NCBI GenBank assembly: GCA_039519185.1
Contig: CM076851.1
Span: 96,593,531-96,657,530 of the forward strand
DNA from: Astragalus membranaceus
Lineage: Eukaryota; Streptophyta; Magnoliopsida; Fabales; Fabaceae
DNA: 64,000 bases
Direction: 5' to 3'
Shown here: one piece after another, positions 23,585 to 35,979 of the stretch
How the letters are laid out: each line of letters opens with the position of its first letter
Numbering within the stretch: position 1 is the first letter of the stretch
Notes under the pieces: generated by a model
What the model was told of the DNA's origin: nothing
The model's input: the letters and a program-made list of their open reading frames with translations, nothing else
Databases searched by the model: none
Position numbers and translations under genes: made by a program

Positions 23585-25091
23585 CCTCGAAATTTACCTG
23601 ATTCGAACAGCTCGGGATAGGACTCCCGCATCTTGCTCTCCCGCTCCCACGTCATGCTCTCTCCGGCAGCTCCTAGCCAGACTACTTTCACCAACGCAAT
23701 CTCCTTGCCTCTTAGAATTTTCACCTCATGATCTTCGATTCGTACAGGCATCGTCTCCACCGTGAGATTATCCCGTACCTCCACCTCATCCATGCGGATT
23801 ACATGGGATGGATCTGAAATGTACTTCCAAAGTTGGGACACAAGAAACACGTCATGCAAATTCGAAAGGTTAGGCGGTAAAGCCACTCTATATGCAACAT
23901 TCCCGACTCTCTCCGAAATCTGATAAGGACCAATGAAACGAGGAGTGAGCTTCTTCGACTTCAAAGCACGTCCAACACCGGTCACTGGAGTGACTCTCAA
24001 AATACATGCTCACCTGCTTGAAACTCCAAATCTTTCCTCCGCTGGTCGTGATAACTCTTCTGTCGACTCTGCGAAGCCATCATCTTCTCACGAATCAACT
24101 TCACTTTTTCAGTTGTCTCTCGAACAATCTCCGGTCCAAGCACAACACTCTCTCCCGACTCATTCCAACATAGCGGGGTTCTACACTTCTGACCATATAA
24201 TGCCTTAAAAGGTGCCATCCCTATACTAGAATGGTAACTGTTGTTATACGTGAAGTCTATCAGTGGAAGGTAGGAATCCCACTAACCTCCTTGTTCCAAA
24301 ACACAAGCCCTCAACAAATCTTCTAATGACTCAATTGTCCTCTCTGACTGACCATCTGTCTGAGGATGATATGCCGAACTCAACCTCAACTTAGACCACA
24401 ACTTCTCTTGTAAACTCTTCCAGAAATCTGAAGTGAACCTCAGATCTCTACCCGAAACAATACTCATAGGAACCCCATGAAGCTTCACAATCTCCCGGAT
24501 CTAAATCTCCGCCAACTTCGACACCGGATACGTGATGCTGATAGGAACAAAATGAGACGATTTTGTTAACCTGTCAACAATCACCCAAATTGCATCATAC
24601 CCTTTCGCAGTATTAGGCAATCCCATCACAAAGTCCATCGAAATGCTATCCCATTTCCACTCTGGAATTTCTAACGGTTGCATCAGTCTAGCAGGCTTCT
24701 GATGCTCAACCTTTGACTTCTGGCAAGTCAAACATGCATAAACGAACTGCGCCACATCTCGCTTCATACCAGGCCACCAAAACAACTTCTTCAGGTCTTG
24801 ATGCATCTTTGTGGCTCCCGGATGAATACTTAACTTACTTCTGTGACTCTCTTCAAGAATGGCTCTCTTCATGTCTGCATCATTAGGAATGCAAATTCTA
24901 CCATGGAACCTCAACACACCTTGGGAATCCAACCTGAAATCCTCATTCTTAGATTGATCACTCTCAACCATCAAGTCTACCAACTTAACATCTGTTTTCT
25001 GGGCCTCTCTGATGCTGTCCAGAAAATCATTACCAATCTTCAACATCCCTAACTTAACACTCTGAGGTGTCACTTCACAAACCAGACTCAT
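23585..25091 (-). pseudogene. B internal region 2, integrase and C-terminal part
   Basis: This is the 3' half of the second B polyprotein, cut at 25091 by element E. The integrase zinc region (HPGATKMHQDL, CLTCQKSK) and core (VDRLTKSSHF, YHPQTDGQSER) are visible, followed by the C-terminal region with LSNLHDVF and DPSHVIRMDEVEVRDN. Stops at about 24501 and 24284 and a one-base loss near 24001 inactivate it. The last five bases before E, CTCAT (25087-25091), are E's target duplication. Confidence 0.92.
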
Positions 25092-27178
25092 TGTAACACC
25101 CAGGTATATTTAACTTGTAAAAATACCAAAGCGTGACAAAATTTAAACATCAGAGATAATAATTTCCTGTTTAGACACTGAATACCAACATAAAATTTTG
25201 CTGAAATACAACATGACCATCTTATACACAAATAAGATCATACGGTACACAGACCATAACTGTCAGCAACTGGTAATCAGAGTCATACAAGAAAGCGGAA
25301 AAGGGGTAAACAAAACACTAATGCCCTAGTGTTGTAATACATCGCAACAGAAGGAAAATAAACTTGAACATAAAGCTAAGTCATTATTCTCCTCCCGGGG
25401 CCACCTACTCGTGCCTCTGAGGTTTCTTCTGTCCCTGTTTATCTGTAAAACAACAACAATTAAACAGTGAGATACAATCTCAGTGAGTTCTACCGGAACC
25501 CCTACTAACACTCTCGGTCCGTTTAAAACATTTTTAAGGTTTGACACAGCACCGACTGCAATCCACTTGCTAATCCCGGCGAATCATACAATAAGGCTTC
25601 GATCTAATAGGACACCGACTGCAATCCACTTGCTAATCCCGGTGAACGCAGCACAAACTTTTGACACAACACCGACTGCAATCCACTTGCTAATCCCGGC
25701 GAACCCCATAACCAATAGTGTTTCCTAATGGCCCAGAGCCTAGGGTAAGGGTTCATGACTTCCCCGCCTAGTATGTCAACATGGGTCGTCACCCAAACTC
25801 GATATAATATATATATCTACAACACTATGAACCCACGGTCCATCAAATCAGACAATCAATGAAACGCTTTGATTCCAAGTTTTATAAAAATCCAAGTTCA
25901 CACTCGTACTCTATTTGACCACTTTTAGACACAATTTTCAGTATTAAAAACAGTTCATTTTGCCTTAAAAATAGAATATTCAGTTAGGCCTCTGAATAAG
26001 CTTTCCAACGCATCTTAGAACACCTCAATCGGGTTCCTGGATCAAAAGATATCGCAAAACGAAAAACAGTGTTTGGTTGCTGAAATTCTGTCAGGCTGCG
26101 CTGAAGTCGCGCCTGGAGCGCGAGTTACGCGCGAACTGGCAGAAAGTTCTGTCCAATTGCGCTGAAGTCGCGCCTGGAGCGCAGGTGAGGCGCGAACAGG
26201 CAGAACGGGGGGTCTGTTAAGACAGATTTTGCGATTTTCGCGAAATCCGCTATTCCGCTCAATTCCGATCTTTGTTCCGATCAAAAACAGATTTGACAAC
26301 CAGTAAAATGAGTCCAATTCAAACCACAAAATCAATCAATCCAATCAAAAACTTAATCAAAACGAATTGTATTAAAATGCGACATATTTTCAAATAACGG
26401 TTTTCGTTCCAAAAATCTCTCGAAACCAATTAACGTAAAAACTAGTGAGACACAAAAATATCCTAAGCGTGAGTAAAACTCACCCTTGAAGCGAGAGCCG
26501 ATATCGAACCGAATTTGCCGAGACGTCGAAATCACCGAAATGAACCCAAATAACACCGAACCGCTCCTAACTTCGTTCCGAGCTTCCAATCGCGTTCAAT
26601 CCGCTCCTAGCTTCGATCCTAAGCATAACCCAATCACCAACACAACCTATTAATCCTCGATTTCAACAAATTCTCCCCACAAACCTTCAATTTTCGAAGT
26701 CAAATAAAAGGGGGAAAAATGGAGGAGAGGCTTACCTAAGATATGGGTTTTGATGAGAAGAGGGAGATGGTGATTGTGCTGAAATTTGAGGTGATGGGGT
26801 TTCCTCTTCTTCTTCCTTTCTCTTCTTCTTTCCTCTTCTTCTTTCTCCTTTCCTTCTCTTCTTTTCTTTCTCTGTTTTCTTTTCTTCTGTTCGTATCCTC
26901 CTCTTCTTTCTTTTCTTCTTTTATTCTTTTCCATTTAACACACACACACACATATACTTATTTAATTAATAAATAAGTGGTAGCGTGGTCCAATTACCGT
27001 ATTGATCTTAATTCCTTATTTCGATTCCAAAACTTCCTTGGTCCGTATTATTCGGTTAACGACCCTGTGACAGTCAGTAATTAATTTTAGCACTCAATAA
27101 TTTTACCAATTAAGTACCAAATTAATTCAATTGGGTTAACATCCAAATAATTCGATTAATTATTTTGAGGATGTTACA
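25092..27178 (-). repeat. Element E 3' LTR
   Basis: 2087 bp. Notable parts: three copies of CACCGACTGCAATCCACTTG (25550, 25613, 25670), a GC-rich pair GCGCTGAAGTCGCGCCTGGA near 26098 and 26160, and a pyrimidine-rich tract (26800-26935). The 97-residue and smaller ORFs inside are not supported as genes. Confidence 0.96.
25550..25702. repeat. Three-copy 57-63-bp repeat in E 3' LTR
   Basis: The core CACCGACTGCAATCCACTTG followed by CTAATCCCGGCGAA occurs three times, with different spacers. The 5' LTR has a fourth copy near 32315 (copies at 32192, 32255, 32315 and 32372). This is the main length difference between the two LTRs. Confidence 0.9.
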
Positions 27179-27191
27179 TTCTCCCCAACTT
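27179..27191 (-). other. Element E polypurine tract
   Basis: Minus-strand AAGTTGGGGAGAA directly precedes the 3' LTR start TGTAACATCC. Confidence 0.85.
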
Positions 27192-27228
27192 GAAAGAATT
27201 TTGTCCTCAAAATTAGACACGACATACC

Positions 27229-30200
27229 TCAAGAGAATAAATACGGATACTGAGTCCGCATATCGTCCTCCAACTCCCAAGTAGCTTCCTCGGCAGAAAA
27301 ACCATCCCAAACCACCTTGACAATGGGAATTGACTTTGTCCGTAGCGTCCTCTCGCCACGTTCCATGATGTAATTCGGATTAGGTTGGAAGGACAAGTCC
27401 GGTCGAAGGTCAATCGTTTCAAAATCTAACGGTTGGCTTGGATCGGGAATGTACTTCCGCAACTGAGACACATGGAATACATCATGCAGATTTGACAATG
27501 GTGGAGGCAAAGCAATACGGTATGCAAGAGGCCCTATTCGTTCGATAATCTGGAAAGGTCCAATATACCGAGGACTGAGTTTCTTCACCCGTAATGCCCT
27601 ACCTGTGCCAATTGTTGGTGATAATCTCAAAAACACATGATCACCTGACTCAAACTCTAACGGCCTTCTCCTTTTGTCGGCATAACTCTTTTGCCTACTT
27701 TGAGCGGCTTTCATTCTTTCCCTGATCTGGCGGATCTTTTCAGTAGTGTCTTGAATCACCTCGGGTCCTAACAATCGGTTCTCACCGACTTCCCACCAAC
27801 ACAATGGAGTCCTGCATTTCCTACCATACAAGGCTTCAAAAGGTGCCATTCCGATACTGGAATGATAACTATTGTTGTATGAGAATTCCACCAATGGAAG
27901 ATGATCCTCCCATTTCTTTCCGTTATCAAGTACCGAAGCCCTAAGCATATCCTCTAATGTCTGGATAGTTCTCTCAGTCTGACCATCTGTCTGCGGGTGA
28001 TAAGCGGTACTAAGAAGTACTTTAGTTCCCAATGCTTCATTCAGATCTTTCCAAAATCGAGAAGTGAATTTCGGATCTCGATCCGACACTATACTGGTAG
28101 GAACCCCATGTAACCTTACTATGCTCTTCAAGTACACCTCGGCTAACTTGGATACTTTACTGCTAGAACGGACCGGAATAAAATGAGCTGATTTGGTTAA
28201 CCGATCTACAACTACCCAAATGGAGTCGTTACCGGCTTGAGACTTTGGCAATGCCATTACAAAATCCATGGAAATGTCTTCCCATTTCCACACTGGCACA
28301 TCTAGTGGCCGTAGCAGACCAGCAGGTTTCTGATGTTCTACCTTAACTCTTTGGCAAGTTAAGCACTTTGATACAAATTCAGCAATCTCTAACTTCATTC
28401 CTTGCCACCAATACATCTGTTTTAAATCTCTATACATTTTGGTGGATCCAGGGTGTACAGAAAATAGACTTCGGTGTGCTTCCTCTAGCACTTGCTTTTT
28501 AATATCTTCATTATCGGGCACACAGATCCTACCGTTGAAGCAAATCACCCCATCACTATCTTCCGTAAAGTCTGGCAACAATTTCTGCGATTGCAGCTTC
28601 ACATCATTTTCCTGTGCCAAGCGAATAGAATCCCTTAATGAGCTAGAGATCCTCATGTGGCTCAACACTAACCGGTTTTTCCTTGATCTTGCATCCAAAT
28701 TTAAGTCCCTAAAGGATTCCAACAATTTCATTTCATGCATCATAAACTCTGCTATGTGGATGGATTTCCTACTCAGTGCATCAGCTACAACATTAGCTTT
28801 TCCCGGATGATACTTCAACTCGAAGTCATAATCCTTCAGAAATTCCACCCACCTTCTCTGCCTGTTATTCAACTCCTTCTGGTCAAATAAATATTTCAAA
28901 CTTTTATGATCACTAAAGACTTCGAAACGAGACCCATACAGGTAATGTCTCCAAATCTTCAGTGCGTACACAATGGCTGCCAACTCTAGATCATGAGTCG
29001 GATAATTCTCTTCATGAGTCTTCAACTGTCTGGAGGCATAAGCTACAACTTGTTGGTTCTGCATGAGGACACATCCCAAACCCTTACCAGAAGCATCGCT
29101 GAAAATTTGAAATTCCAAAGACGGATCTGGAAGAATTAGGATCGGAGCAGAAGTCAACCTAACCTTCAATTCTTGAAAACATTCCTCACAATCGGCATCC
29201 CATATAAACGGTTGGGCCTTACGAGTCAACCGGGTAAGTGGAAGAACCAGTTGTGAGAAACCTTGAATAAACCTCCTATAGTAACCAGCTAGACCCAAGA
29301 AACTTCTTATTTCTGTAACAGATGTTGGTCTTTCCCAGTTCAATACAGCTTCCACCTTACTGGGATCCACGGCAACTCCCGATTGGGAAATCACGTGTCC
29401 CAAAAACTTTACTTCCGGCATCCAGAAGTCACACTTCGATGGCTTGGCATACAATTTCTTTTCTCGGAGTACGTTCAGAACAATGCGGAGATGTTGGACA
29501 TGGTCTTCAATGGTCTTAGAGTACACCAAGATATCATCAATAAAAACTACTACAAACTGATCGAGATAAGTATGGAATACTCGGTTCATGTAATCCATGA
29601 ATACCGCTGGAGCATTAGTCAAACCGAAGGGCATTACTACGAACTCGTAATGTCCATACCTCGTACGGAAAGCTGTCTTTGGAATATCTAGGGCTCGTAC
29701 CTTTATTTGATGATAGCCCGATCTAAGATCAATTTTTGAAAATACCACTGCACCTCGAAGTTGGTCAAGCAAATCGTCTATCCTTGGCAATGGATATTTG
29801 TTTTTAATAGTCACCTTGTTGAGTTGACGGTAGTCAATACACAACCTCATGCTTCCGTCCTTCTTCTTAACTAGCAATACCGGAGCACCCCATGGAGAAG
29901 CGCTCGGTCGGATAAACCTCTTCGATATTAACTCTTCAAGTTGAGACTTCAACTCCTTCAATTCTAAAGGAGACATCCTATAAGGGGCAATAGATATCGA
30001 TCCTGTACCAGGAATCAATTCTATTGAGAATTCTACCTCTCTGTCAGGAGGTAAGGATGAAACTTCCTCTGGAAAGACATCTAGAAATTCATTTACCACT
30101 TGCACAGATGACAAATCTAAACCCGTTTCAGTAGATGCAGACAACATAATAAGAATAGCTTCCGCACCTTGGAATAATGACTGACTTGCTTCGGTGTAAG

Positions 30201-31599
30201 AGATCGTCGCTTCAGCATCTGCCTGTGTCAATCCTACGGACTCGGAGGCGAAACTAATAGTTCGATCGGCACAGTTAATTGTTACATGATTTTCAGCCAT
30301 CCAATTCATACCCAGAACAATGTCCATGCTTCTCATAGGCAAGCAAATAAATTTCACAACAAACTGTCGGTCGCCTATGACAAGTAGGCAATTTTCACAT
30401 AATGATTGGGTCTGGACACGACCCTTGGCAGCAGTTAAAATAGTTATCGGTTCGGATAGCTCAGATAATGCTAAACCCAACCGATCCACACATGCTTGCG
30501 AGATAAAACAGTGAGTTGCACCAGAATCATATAAAATATTGACTGAATAATTAAAAAGAGATCCCGTACCCCTTAGAAGATTATCCGTAGGTGTGATGGT
30601 TCGAGCATCTAATGTGTTGATTCGCCCCTGACTAGGAGCATTTGGTGCTTTTTGCAGATTCCTCTTTGTTGGGCACTTATTTGCATAATGTCCCTCTTCA
30701 TTACAAACATAACACCGATCGGGTCTCTGCCAACAATCACCTGAATGAAATTTTCCACAAGTGCCACATCTGTGGAATTTTGATGGTTCATGGAATTGCA
30801 CCTGCTTCCCTTTGTAATTGCTTCCCCTGAGTGGCCTGGATGGAGTAGAAGATTCAGCAACCTTTTTCTTACCCTTCCAATAGTCTTTCTTTTCAGCATA
30901 CATTTTCCTCAGATCCTCCTCAGCAACATATGCTTGTTGCACTAAGGCAGGGTAATTAACCAAGGTGTAAGAACTGAGTCCTTGGCTCACATCAGCTCGG
31001 AGACCTTCTTTGAACATTTGCATTTTCCACATATCATTTGGGGCATACCTTCCCAACTCATAGAACTGAGACAGTCTTTCAAATTTCGCAGCATACTCCC
31101 CAACCGACATATCACCTTGCTTAAGATTCACAAACTCTGCTTGTTTACTCAGCTTCTTCACCGAAGGGAAATATTGCTTCAGAAATAATTCCTTGAAGTT
31201 GTCCCAAGTTAGGGGAGTTTCTTGGAGTTCCATCATATGCCTTGCATTACACCACCGGGTGTGGGCATCTTCATCGAGCACATTTGCCGCAAATATTACC
31301 TTCTCTTCTTCCCCGCATTGCAAGGTTTGAAAAATTTTCTCCATTGAATCAATCCAATAGTAGGCGGTCATTGGATCTGATCCTCCCTTGAAGGTCGGGG
31401 GCTTCATCTTCTGAAATTGAAAATATGCCCGGTTAGGATCTTCCTGATGGGGTTGAACATTGGGCTGCTGCAGAGCCATTTGGTCATGCTGCATTTGCAA
31501 CATATCCTGCATCATCTTTTGCTGATTTTCGATGATATTCTGCATCCATTCAAAGTTTGGATCAACAGGAGGAGGAACGCCTCTACCTCTTCTGGCCAT
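27229..31599 (-). CDS. Element E gag-pol polyprotein (intact)
   Basis: One open frame of 1456 residues if it starts at MARRGRGVPPP (31599). An in-frame ATG 19 codons upstream (31656) is also possible, but the MARRGRG start is more typical of Tekay gag. Order, in residues from 31656: gag core (about 60-260), zinc knuckle CYVCNEEGHYANKC (about 315), protease YDSGATHCF (about 372), RT (about 545-760, FIDDILVYS near 700), RNase H SDASGKGLG (about 850), integrase HHCC (about 1055-1100) and D-D-E core (VVDRLTKSAHF, SDRDPKF, YHPQTDGQTER), then a chromodomain-like C-terminus (IPIVKVVWDG, EATWELEDDM). All catalytic motifs are present with no stop or frameshift. It supplies particle, protease, reverse transcriptase and integrase for copying into new sites. 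Confidence 0.96.
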   Translation of the reverse strand: MARRGRGVPPPVDPNFEWMQNIIENQQKMMQDMLQMQHDQMALQQPNVQPHQEDPNRAYFQFQKMKPPTFKGGSDPMTAYYWIDSMEKIFQTLQCGEEEKVIFAANVLDEDAHTRWCNARHMMELQETPLTWDNFKELFLKQYFPSVKKLSKQAEFVNLKQGDMSVGEYAAKFERLSQFYELGRYAPNDMWKMQMFKEGLRADVSQGLSSYTLVNYPALVQQAYVAEEDLRKMYAEKKDYWKGKKKVAESSTPSRPLRGSNYKGKQVQFHEPSKFHRCGTCGKFHSGDCWQRPDRCYVCNEEGHYANKCPTKRNLQKAPNAPSQGRINTLDARTITPTDNLLRGTGSLFNYSVNILYDSGATHCFISQACVDRLGLALSELSEPITILTAAKGRVQTQSLCENCLLVIGDRQFVVKFICLPMRSMDIVLGMNWMAENHVTINCADRTISFASESVGLTQADAEATISYTEASQSLFQGAEAILIMLSASTETGLDLSSVQVVNEFLDVFPEEVSSLPPDREVEFSIELIPGTGSISIAPYRMSPLELKELKSQLEELISKRFIRPSASPWGAPVLLVKKKDGSMRLCIDYRQLNKVTIKNKYPLPRIDDLLDQLRGAVVFSKIDLRSGYHQIKVRALDIPKTAFRTRYGHYEFVVMPFGLTNAPAVFMDYMNRVFHTYLDQFVVVFIDDILVYSKTIEDHVQHLRIVLNVLREKKLYAKPSKCDFWMPEVKFLGHVISQSGVAVDPSKVEAVLNWERPTSVTEIRSFLGLAGYYRRFIQGFSQLVLPLTRLTRKAQPFIWDADCEECFQELKVRLTSAPILILPDPSLEFQIFSDASGKGLGCVLMQNQQVVAYASRQLKTHEENYPTHDLELAAIVYALKIWRHYLYGSRFEVFSDHKSLKYLFDQKELNNRQRRWVEFLKDYDFELKYHPGKANVVADALSRKSIHIAEFMMHEMKLLESFRDLNLDARSRKNRLVLSHMRISSSLRDSIRLAQENDVKLQSQKLLPDFTEDSDGVICFNGRICVPDNEDIKKQVLEEAHRSLFSVHPGSTKMYRDLKQMYWWQGMKLEIAEFVSKCLTCQRVKVEHQKPAGLLRPLDVPVWKWEDISMDFVMALPKSQAGNDSIWVVVDRLTKSAHFIPVRSSSKVSKLAEVYLKSIVRLHGVPTSIVSDRDPKFTSRFWKDLNEALGTKVLLSTAYHPQTDGQTERTIQTLEDMLRASVLDNGKKWEDHLPLVEFSYNNSYHSSIGMAPFEALYGRKCRTPLCWWEVGENRLLGPEVIQDTTEKIRQIRERMKAAQSRQKSYADKRRRPLEFESGDHVFLRLSPTIGTGRALRVKKLSPRYIGPFQIIERIGPLAYRIALPPPLSNLHDVFHVSQLRKYIPDPSQPLDFETIDLRPDLSFQPNPNYIMERGERTLRTKSIPIVKVVWDGFSAEEATWELEDDMRTQYPYLFS

Positions 31600-31719
31600 G
31601 ATTCTGCGAAATATGCACAAAGTATTAAGTTGATCAAGCTCAATGTCTAATAGCATACTAAGAAAATCACGACTGGAGAAAGTAAAGACCCTAACAGCTA
31701 AGTCCGACTAGGTCGAACC

Positions 31720-31731
31720 GCTCTGATACCA
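31720..31731 (-). other. Element E primer-binding site (initiator tRNA-Met)
   Basis: Minus-strand TGGTATCAGAGC, two bases from the 5' LTR end. Confidence 0.92.
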
Positions 31732-31733
31732 AC

Positions 31734-33880
31734 TGTAACACCCAGGTATATTTAACTTGTAAAAATACCAAAGCGTGACAAAATTTAAACATCAGAGATA
31801 ATAATTTCCTGTTTAGACACTGAATACCAACATAAAATTTTGCTGAAATACAACATGACCATCTTATACACAAATAAGATCATACGGTACACAGACCATA
31901 ACTGTCAGCAACTGGTAATCAGAGTCATACAAGAAAGCGGAAAAGGGGTAAACAAAACACTAATGCCATAGTGTTGTAATACATCGCAACAGAAGGAAAA
32001 TAAACTTGAACATAAAGCTAAGTCATTATTCTCCTCCCGGGGCCACCTACTCGTGCCTCTGAGGTTTCTTCTGTCCCTGTTTATCTGTAAAACAACAACA
32101 ATTAAACAGTGAGATACAATCTCAGTGAGTTCTACCGGAACCCCTACTAACACTCTCGGTCCGTTTAAAACATTTTTAAGGTTTGACACAGCACCGACTG
32201 CAATCCACTTGCTAATCCCGGCGAATCATACAATAAGGCTTCGATCTAATAGGACACCGACTGCAATCCACTTGCTAATCCCGATGAACTAATATCCTAG
32301 GCCTTTCTACGTACCACCGACTGCAATCCACTTGCTAATCCCGGTGAACGCAGCACAAACTTTTGACACAACACCGACTGCAATCCACTTGCTAATCCCG
32401 GCGAACCCCATAACCAATAGTGTTTCCTAATGGCCCAGAGCCTAGGGTAAGGGTTCATGACTTCCCCGCCTAGTATTTCAACATGGGTCGTCACCCAAAC
32501 TCGATATAATATATATATCTACAACACTATGAACCCACGGTCCATCAAATCAGACAATCAATGAAACGCTTTGATTCCAAGTTTTATAAAAATCCAAGTT
32601 CACACTCGTACTCTATTTGACCACTTTTAGACACAATTTTCAGTATTAAAAACAGTTCATTTTGCCTTAAAAATAGAATATTCAGTTAGGCCTCTGAATA
32701 AGCTTTCCAACGCATCTTAGAACACCTCAATCGGGTTCCTGGATCAAAAGATATCGCAAAACGAAAAACAGTGTTTGGTTGCTGAAATTCTGTCAGGCTG
32801 CGCTGAAGTCGCGCCTGGAGCGCGAGTTACGCGCAAACTGGCAGAAAGTTCTGTCCAATTGCGCTGAAGTCGCGCCTGGAGCGCAGGTGAGGCGGCGAAC
32901 AGGCAGAACGGGGGTCTGTTAAGACAGATTTTGCGATTTTCGCGAAATCCGCTATTCCGCTCAATTCCGATCTTTGTTCCGATCAAAAACAGATTTGACA
33001 ACCAGTAAAATGAGTCCAATTCAAACCACAAAATCAATCAATCCAATCAAAAACTTAATCAAAACGAATTGTATTAAAATGCGACATATTTTCAAATAAC
33101 GGTTTTCGTTCCAAAAATCTCTCGAAACCAATTAACGTAAAAACTAGTGAGACACAAAAATATCCTAAGCGTGAGTAAAACTCACCCTTGAAGCGAGAGC
33201 CGATATCGAACCGAATTTGCCGAGACGTCGAAATCACCGAAACGAACCCAAATAACACCGAACCGCTCCTAACTTCGTTCCGAGCTTCCAATCGCGTTCA
33301 ATCCGCTCCTAGCTTCGATCCTAAGCATAACCCAATCACCAACACAACCTATTAATCCTCGATTTCAACAAATTCTCCCCACAAACCTTCAATTTTCGAA
33401 GTCAAATAAAAGGGGGAAAAATGGAGGAGAGGCTTACCTATGATATGGGTTTTGATGAGAAGAGGGAGATGGTGATTGTGCTGAAATTTGAGGTGATGGG
33501 GTTTCCTCTTCTTCTTCCTTTCTCTTCTTCTTTCCTCTTCTTCTTTCTCCTTTCCTTCTCTTCTTTTCTTTCTCTGTTTTCTTTTCTTCTGTTCGTATCC
33601 TCCTCTTCTTTCTTTTCTTCTTTTATTCTTTTCCATTTAACACACACACACACATATACTTATTTAATTAATAAATAAGTGGTAGCGTGGTCCAATTACC
33701 GTATTGATCTTAATTCCTTAATTCGATTCCAAAACTTCCTTGGTCCGTATTATTCGGTTAACGACCCTGTGACAGTCAGTAATTAATTTTAGCACTCAAT
33801 AATTTTACCAATTAAGTACCAAATTAATTCAATTGGGTTAACATCCAAATAATTCGATTAATTATTTTGAGGATGTTACA
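31734..33880 (-). repeat. Element E 5' LTR
   Basis: 2147 bp, the same layout as the 3' LTR but with four copies of the CACCGACTGC repeat (32192-32405). It should hold the promoter. No TATA box is assigned because several AT-rich candidates exist. Confidence 0.96.
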
Positions 33881-33885
33881 CTCAT

Positions 33886-35979
33886 ATCTCTGAACTCCTC
33901 AATCAGTTCTAACTCCTTAACCATCATTGCCGACATATGCAAAGTCTTCCGGCTCAAAGCATCGGCCACGACATTAGCTTTGTCTGAGTGATAGTTCAAA
34001 CCAAAATCATAGTCCTTCAACAACACCAACCATCGTCGCTGCCTTTTATTCAACTCCTTCTGGTCAAACAAATACCTCAAGCTCTTATGATCACTAAACA
34101 CCTCAAATCTAGAACCATAGAGATAGTGCCTCCAAATCTTCAGCACAAAGACCACTGCAGCTAATTCCAAGTCATGCGTAGGATAATTCTTCTCATGAAC
34201 CCTTAACCGACTCGATGCATACGCAATATCCTTCCCATCCTGCATAAGCACACCACCTAGACCCATTTTTGAAGCATCACAATACACCACAAACGACCCT
34301 TCCGGATTGGGCAACGTCAAGACAGGAGACGTTGTCAATCTCTTCTTCAATTCCAAGAAACTTTCTTCACAACGGGCGTCCCAAACAAAAGCCTTTCCTT
34401 TGCAGGTTAACTGAGTTAACGGAAGTGCTAACTTAGAAAAACCTTCAATGAATCTTCTATAATAGCCGGCCAATCCCAAAAAGCTTCTAATTTCAGTAGC
34501 CGACTTTGGAGCTTCCCAATTCAACACTGCTTCTACTTTCGACGGATCCACCGCAATACCACTAGCAGAAATGACATGACCGAGAAAACTCACTTCCTTC
34601 ATCAACTTCCGCAACTGACTAGCGGATAACAGACCAGACTCCTCTTCTTCAAAACTCACCGACTTGCTACGACAATTAATATGGACATGGTTATGCTCTA
34701 ACCAGTTCATACCCAAGATTACATCCAATCCGCTCAACGGCAAACAAACAAAATCCACAACAAAGTCTCTGTCGAAGATCGACAAGGGACACTGAGAACA
34801 CACTAGAGAGGTAGTTACCGACCCCTTAGCTGGAGTGTCGACAACCATCTTTCCATTCATAGCAGACAATACAAGACCCAACTTCTTACAACAATCAGCA
34901 GCGATAAAGCAATGAGTGGCACCAGTATCAACAATAGATTTTAAAGGAGTACCATTAATGAAGCACGTACCTCCAATAAGTCCATCATCTTCAGTAGGCT
35001 CTTCACCTGCCAAAGCGAACACTTTTCCACTGGACCTTTCTTTCTTCGGCTTCGGACACTGAGTACTAATGTGCCCTCCTTCACCAAAGTTGTAGCAGAC
35101 CACCTCCTTACGCTCACACTCAGCCACCACATGACCCTCCTTACCACAACGGTAACACTTCTTCACTTCAGCTTTGCACACGTTACTCTTGTGACCAGCT
35201 TTGCCACATTTGTAACATACAATGCTAGCAGGAGCATCTCCCCCACTAGTCTTCTTGCCATCAGCAGCTTTCTGTTTACCCTTACCAGCAGGAACATCAT
35301 ACGGCTTACCACGACTTTGAAATTTACTCTTCTTCTCATTCATAATCTTGTAGTGAGCATTGTTGTCTTCCTCATAAATTCTGCAGCTATCAATCAAGTC
35401 AGAGAAAACACGGATCTTCTGGTAACCAATCGCCTTCTTAATCTCAGGACGCAGCCCATTCTCAAACTTAATGCACTTGGAAAACTCAGCAGTAGCCTCA
35501 CTGTAATGCGGATAAAACTTTGCTAATTCCACGAACTTAGCAGCATACTCAGTCACGGACATATTCCCATGTTTGAGCTCCAGGAACTCAATCTCTTTCT
35601 TACTTCGGACATCCTCCGGATAATATTTTCTCATAAACTCCCTGCGGAACACAGCCCAAGTGATCTCTTCGTTTGCAGTCTCCAATCTCTGCCTAGCCTC
35701 TTACCACCAGTCATCGGCCTCCTCTGCCAGCATATGCGTACCATAACGGACCTTCTGTGTCGGAGTGCAGTCCATCACACGAAAGATCCTCTCCATCTCT
35801 TTCTACCAAGCTAAAGCCCCATCGGGATCATACCTGCCCTTGAAGGTAGGCGGATTCTCTCTCTGAAAGGTAGCCAAACTACGAGACCCAACATTCTCAC
35901 CAGCATTCTGCTGATCCTCCACAACCTGAGCCATAGCAGCCAACGCAGCAGCAATAGCAGCATCGTTCCTTCTAGCCAT
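33886..35979 (-). pseudogene. B internal region 2: gag, protease and RNase H part
   Basis: The frame starts at 35979 (ATG, MARRNDAAIAAA). A stop near 35812 and another near 35701 break gag. From 35685 a long open frame holds gag, three zinc-knuckle units (CYKCGKAGH, CYRCGKEGH and a third whose second cysteine is now phenylalanine, CYNFGEGGH), protease VDTGATHCF, the joint LRKLMKEVSFLGH where the RT core is missing, and RNase H (YCDASKMGLGG). The frame runs into E's LTR at 33880. The RT deletion joint is the same as in internal region 1. Confidence 0.92.

Larger units (their letters stand above)
25092..33880 (-). mobile_element. Element E: intact Tekay-like LTR retrotransposon
   Basis: 8789 bp, TGTAACACCC...GATGTTACA on the plus strand, flanked by CTCAT at 25087-25091 and 33881-33885. 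The LTRs are 25092-27178 (3') and 31734-33880 (5'). By eye they differ at about six substitutions, two single-base indels and one about 60-bp repeat-unit difference. It carries a primer-binding site, a polypurine tract and one uninterrupted gag-pol ORF, so it is complete and young. It is inserted between RNase H and integrase of B internal region 2. Confidence 0.97.

Noticed and set aside
26042..26934. ORFs of 78-97 residues duplicated at 32744-33636
   Set aside because: The duplication is simply the two LTRs of element E. The frames cross the GC-rich and purine-rich tracts.
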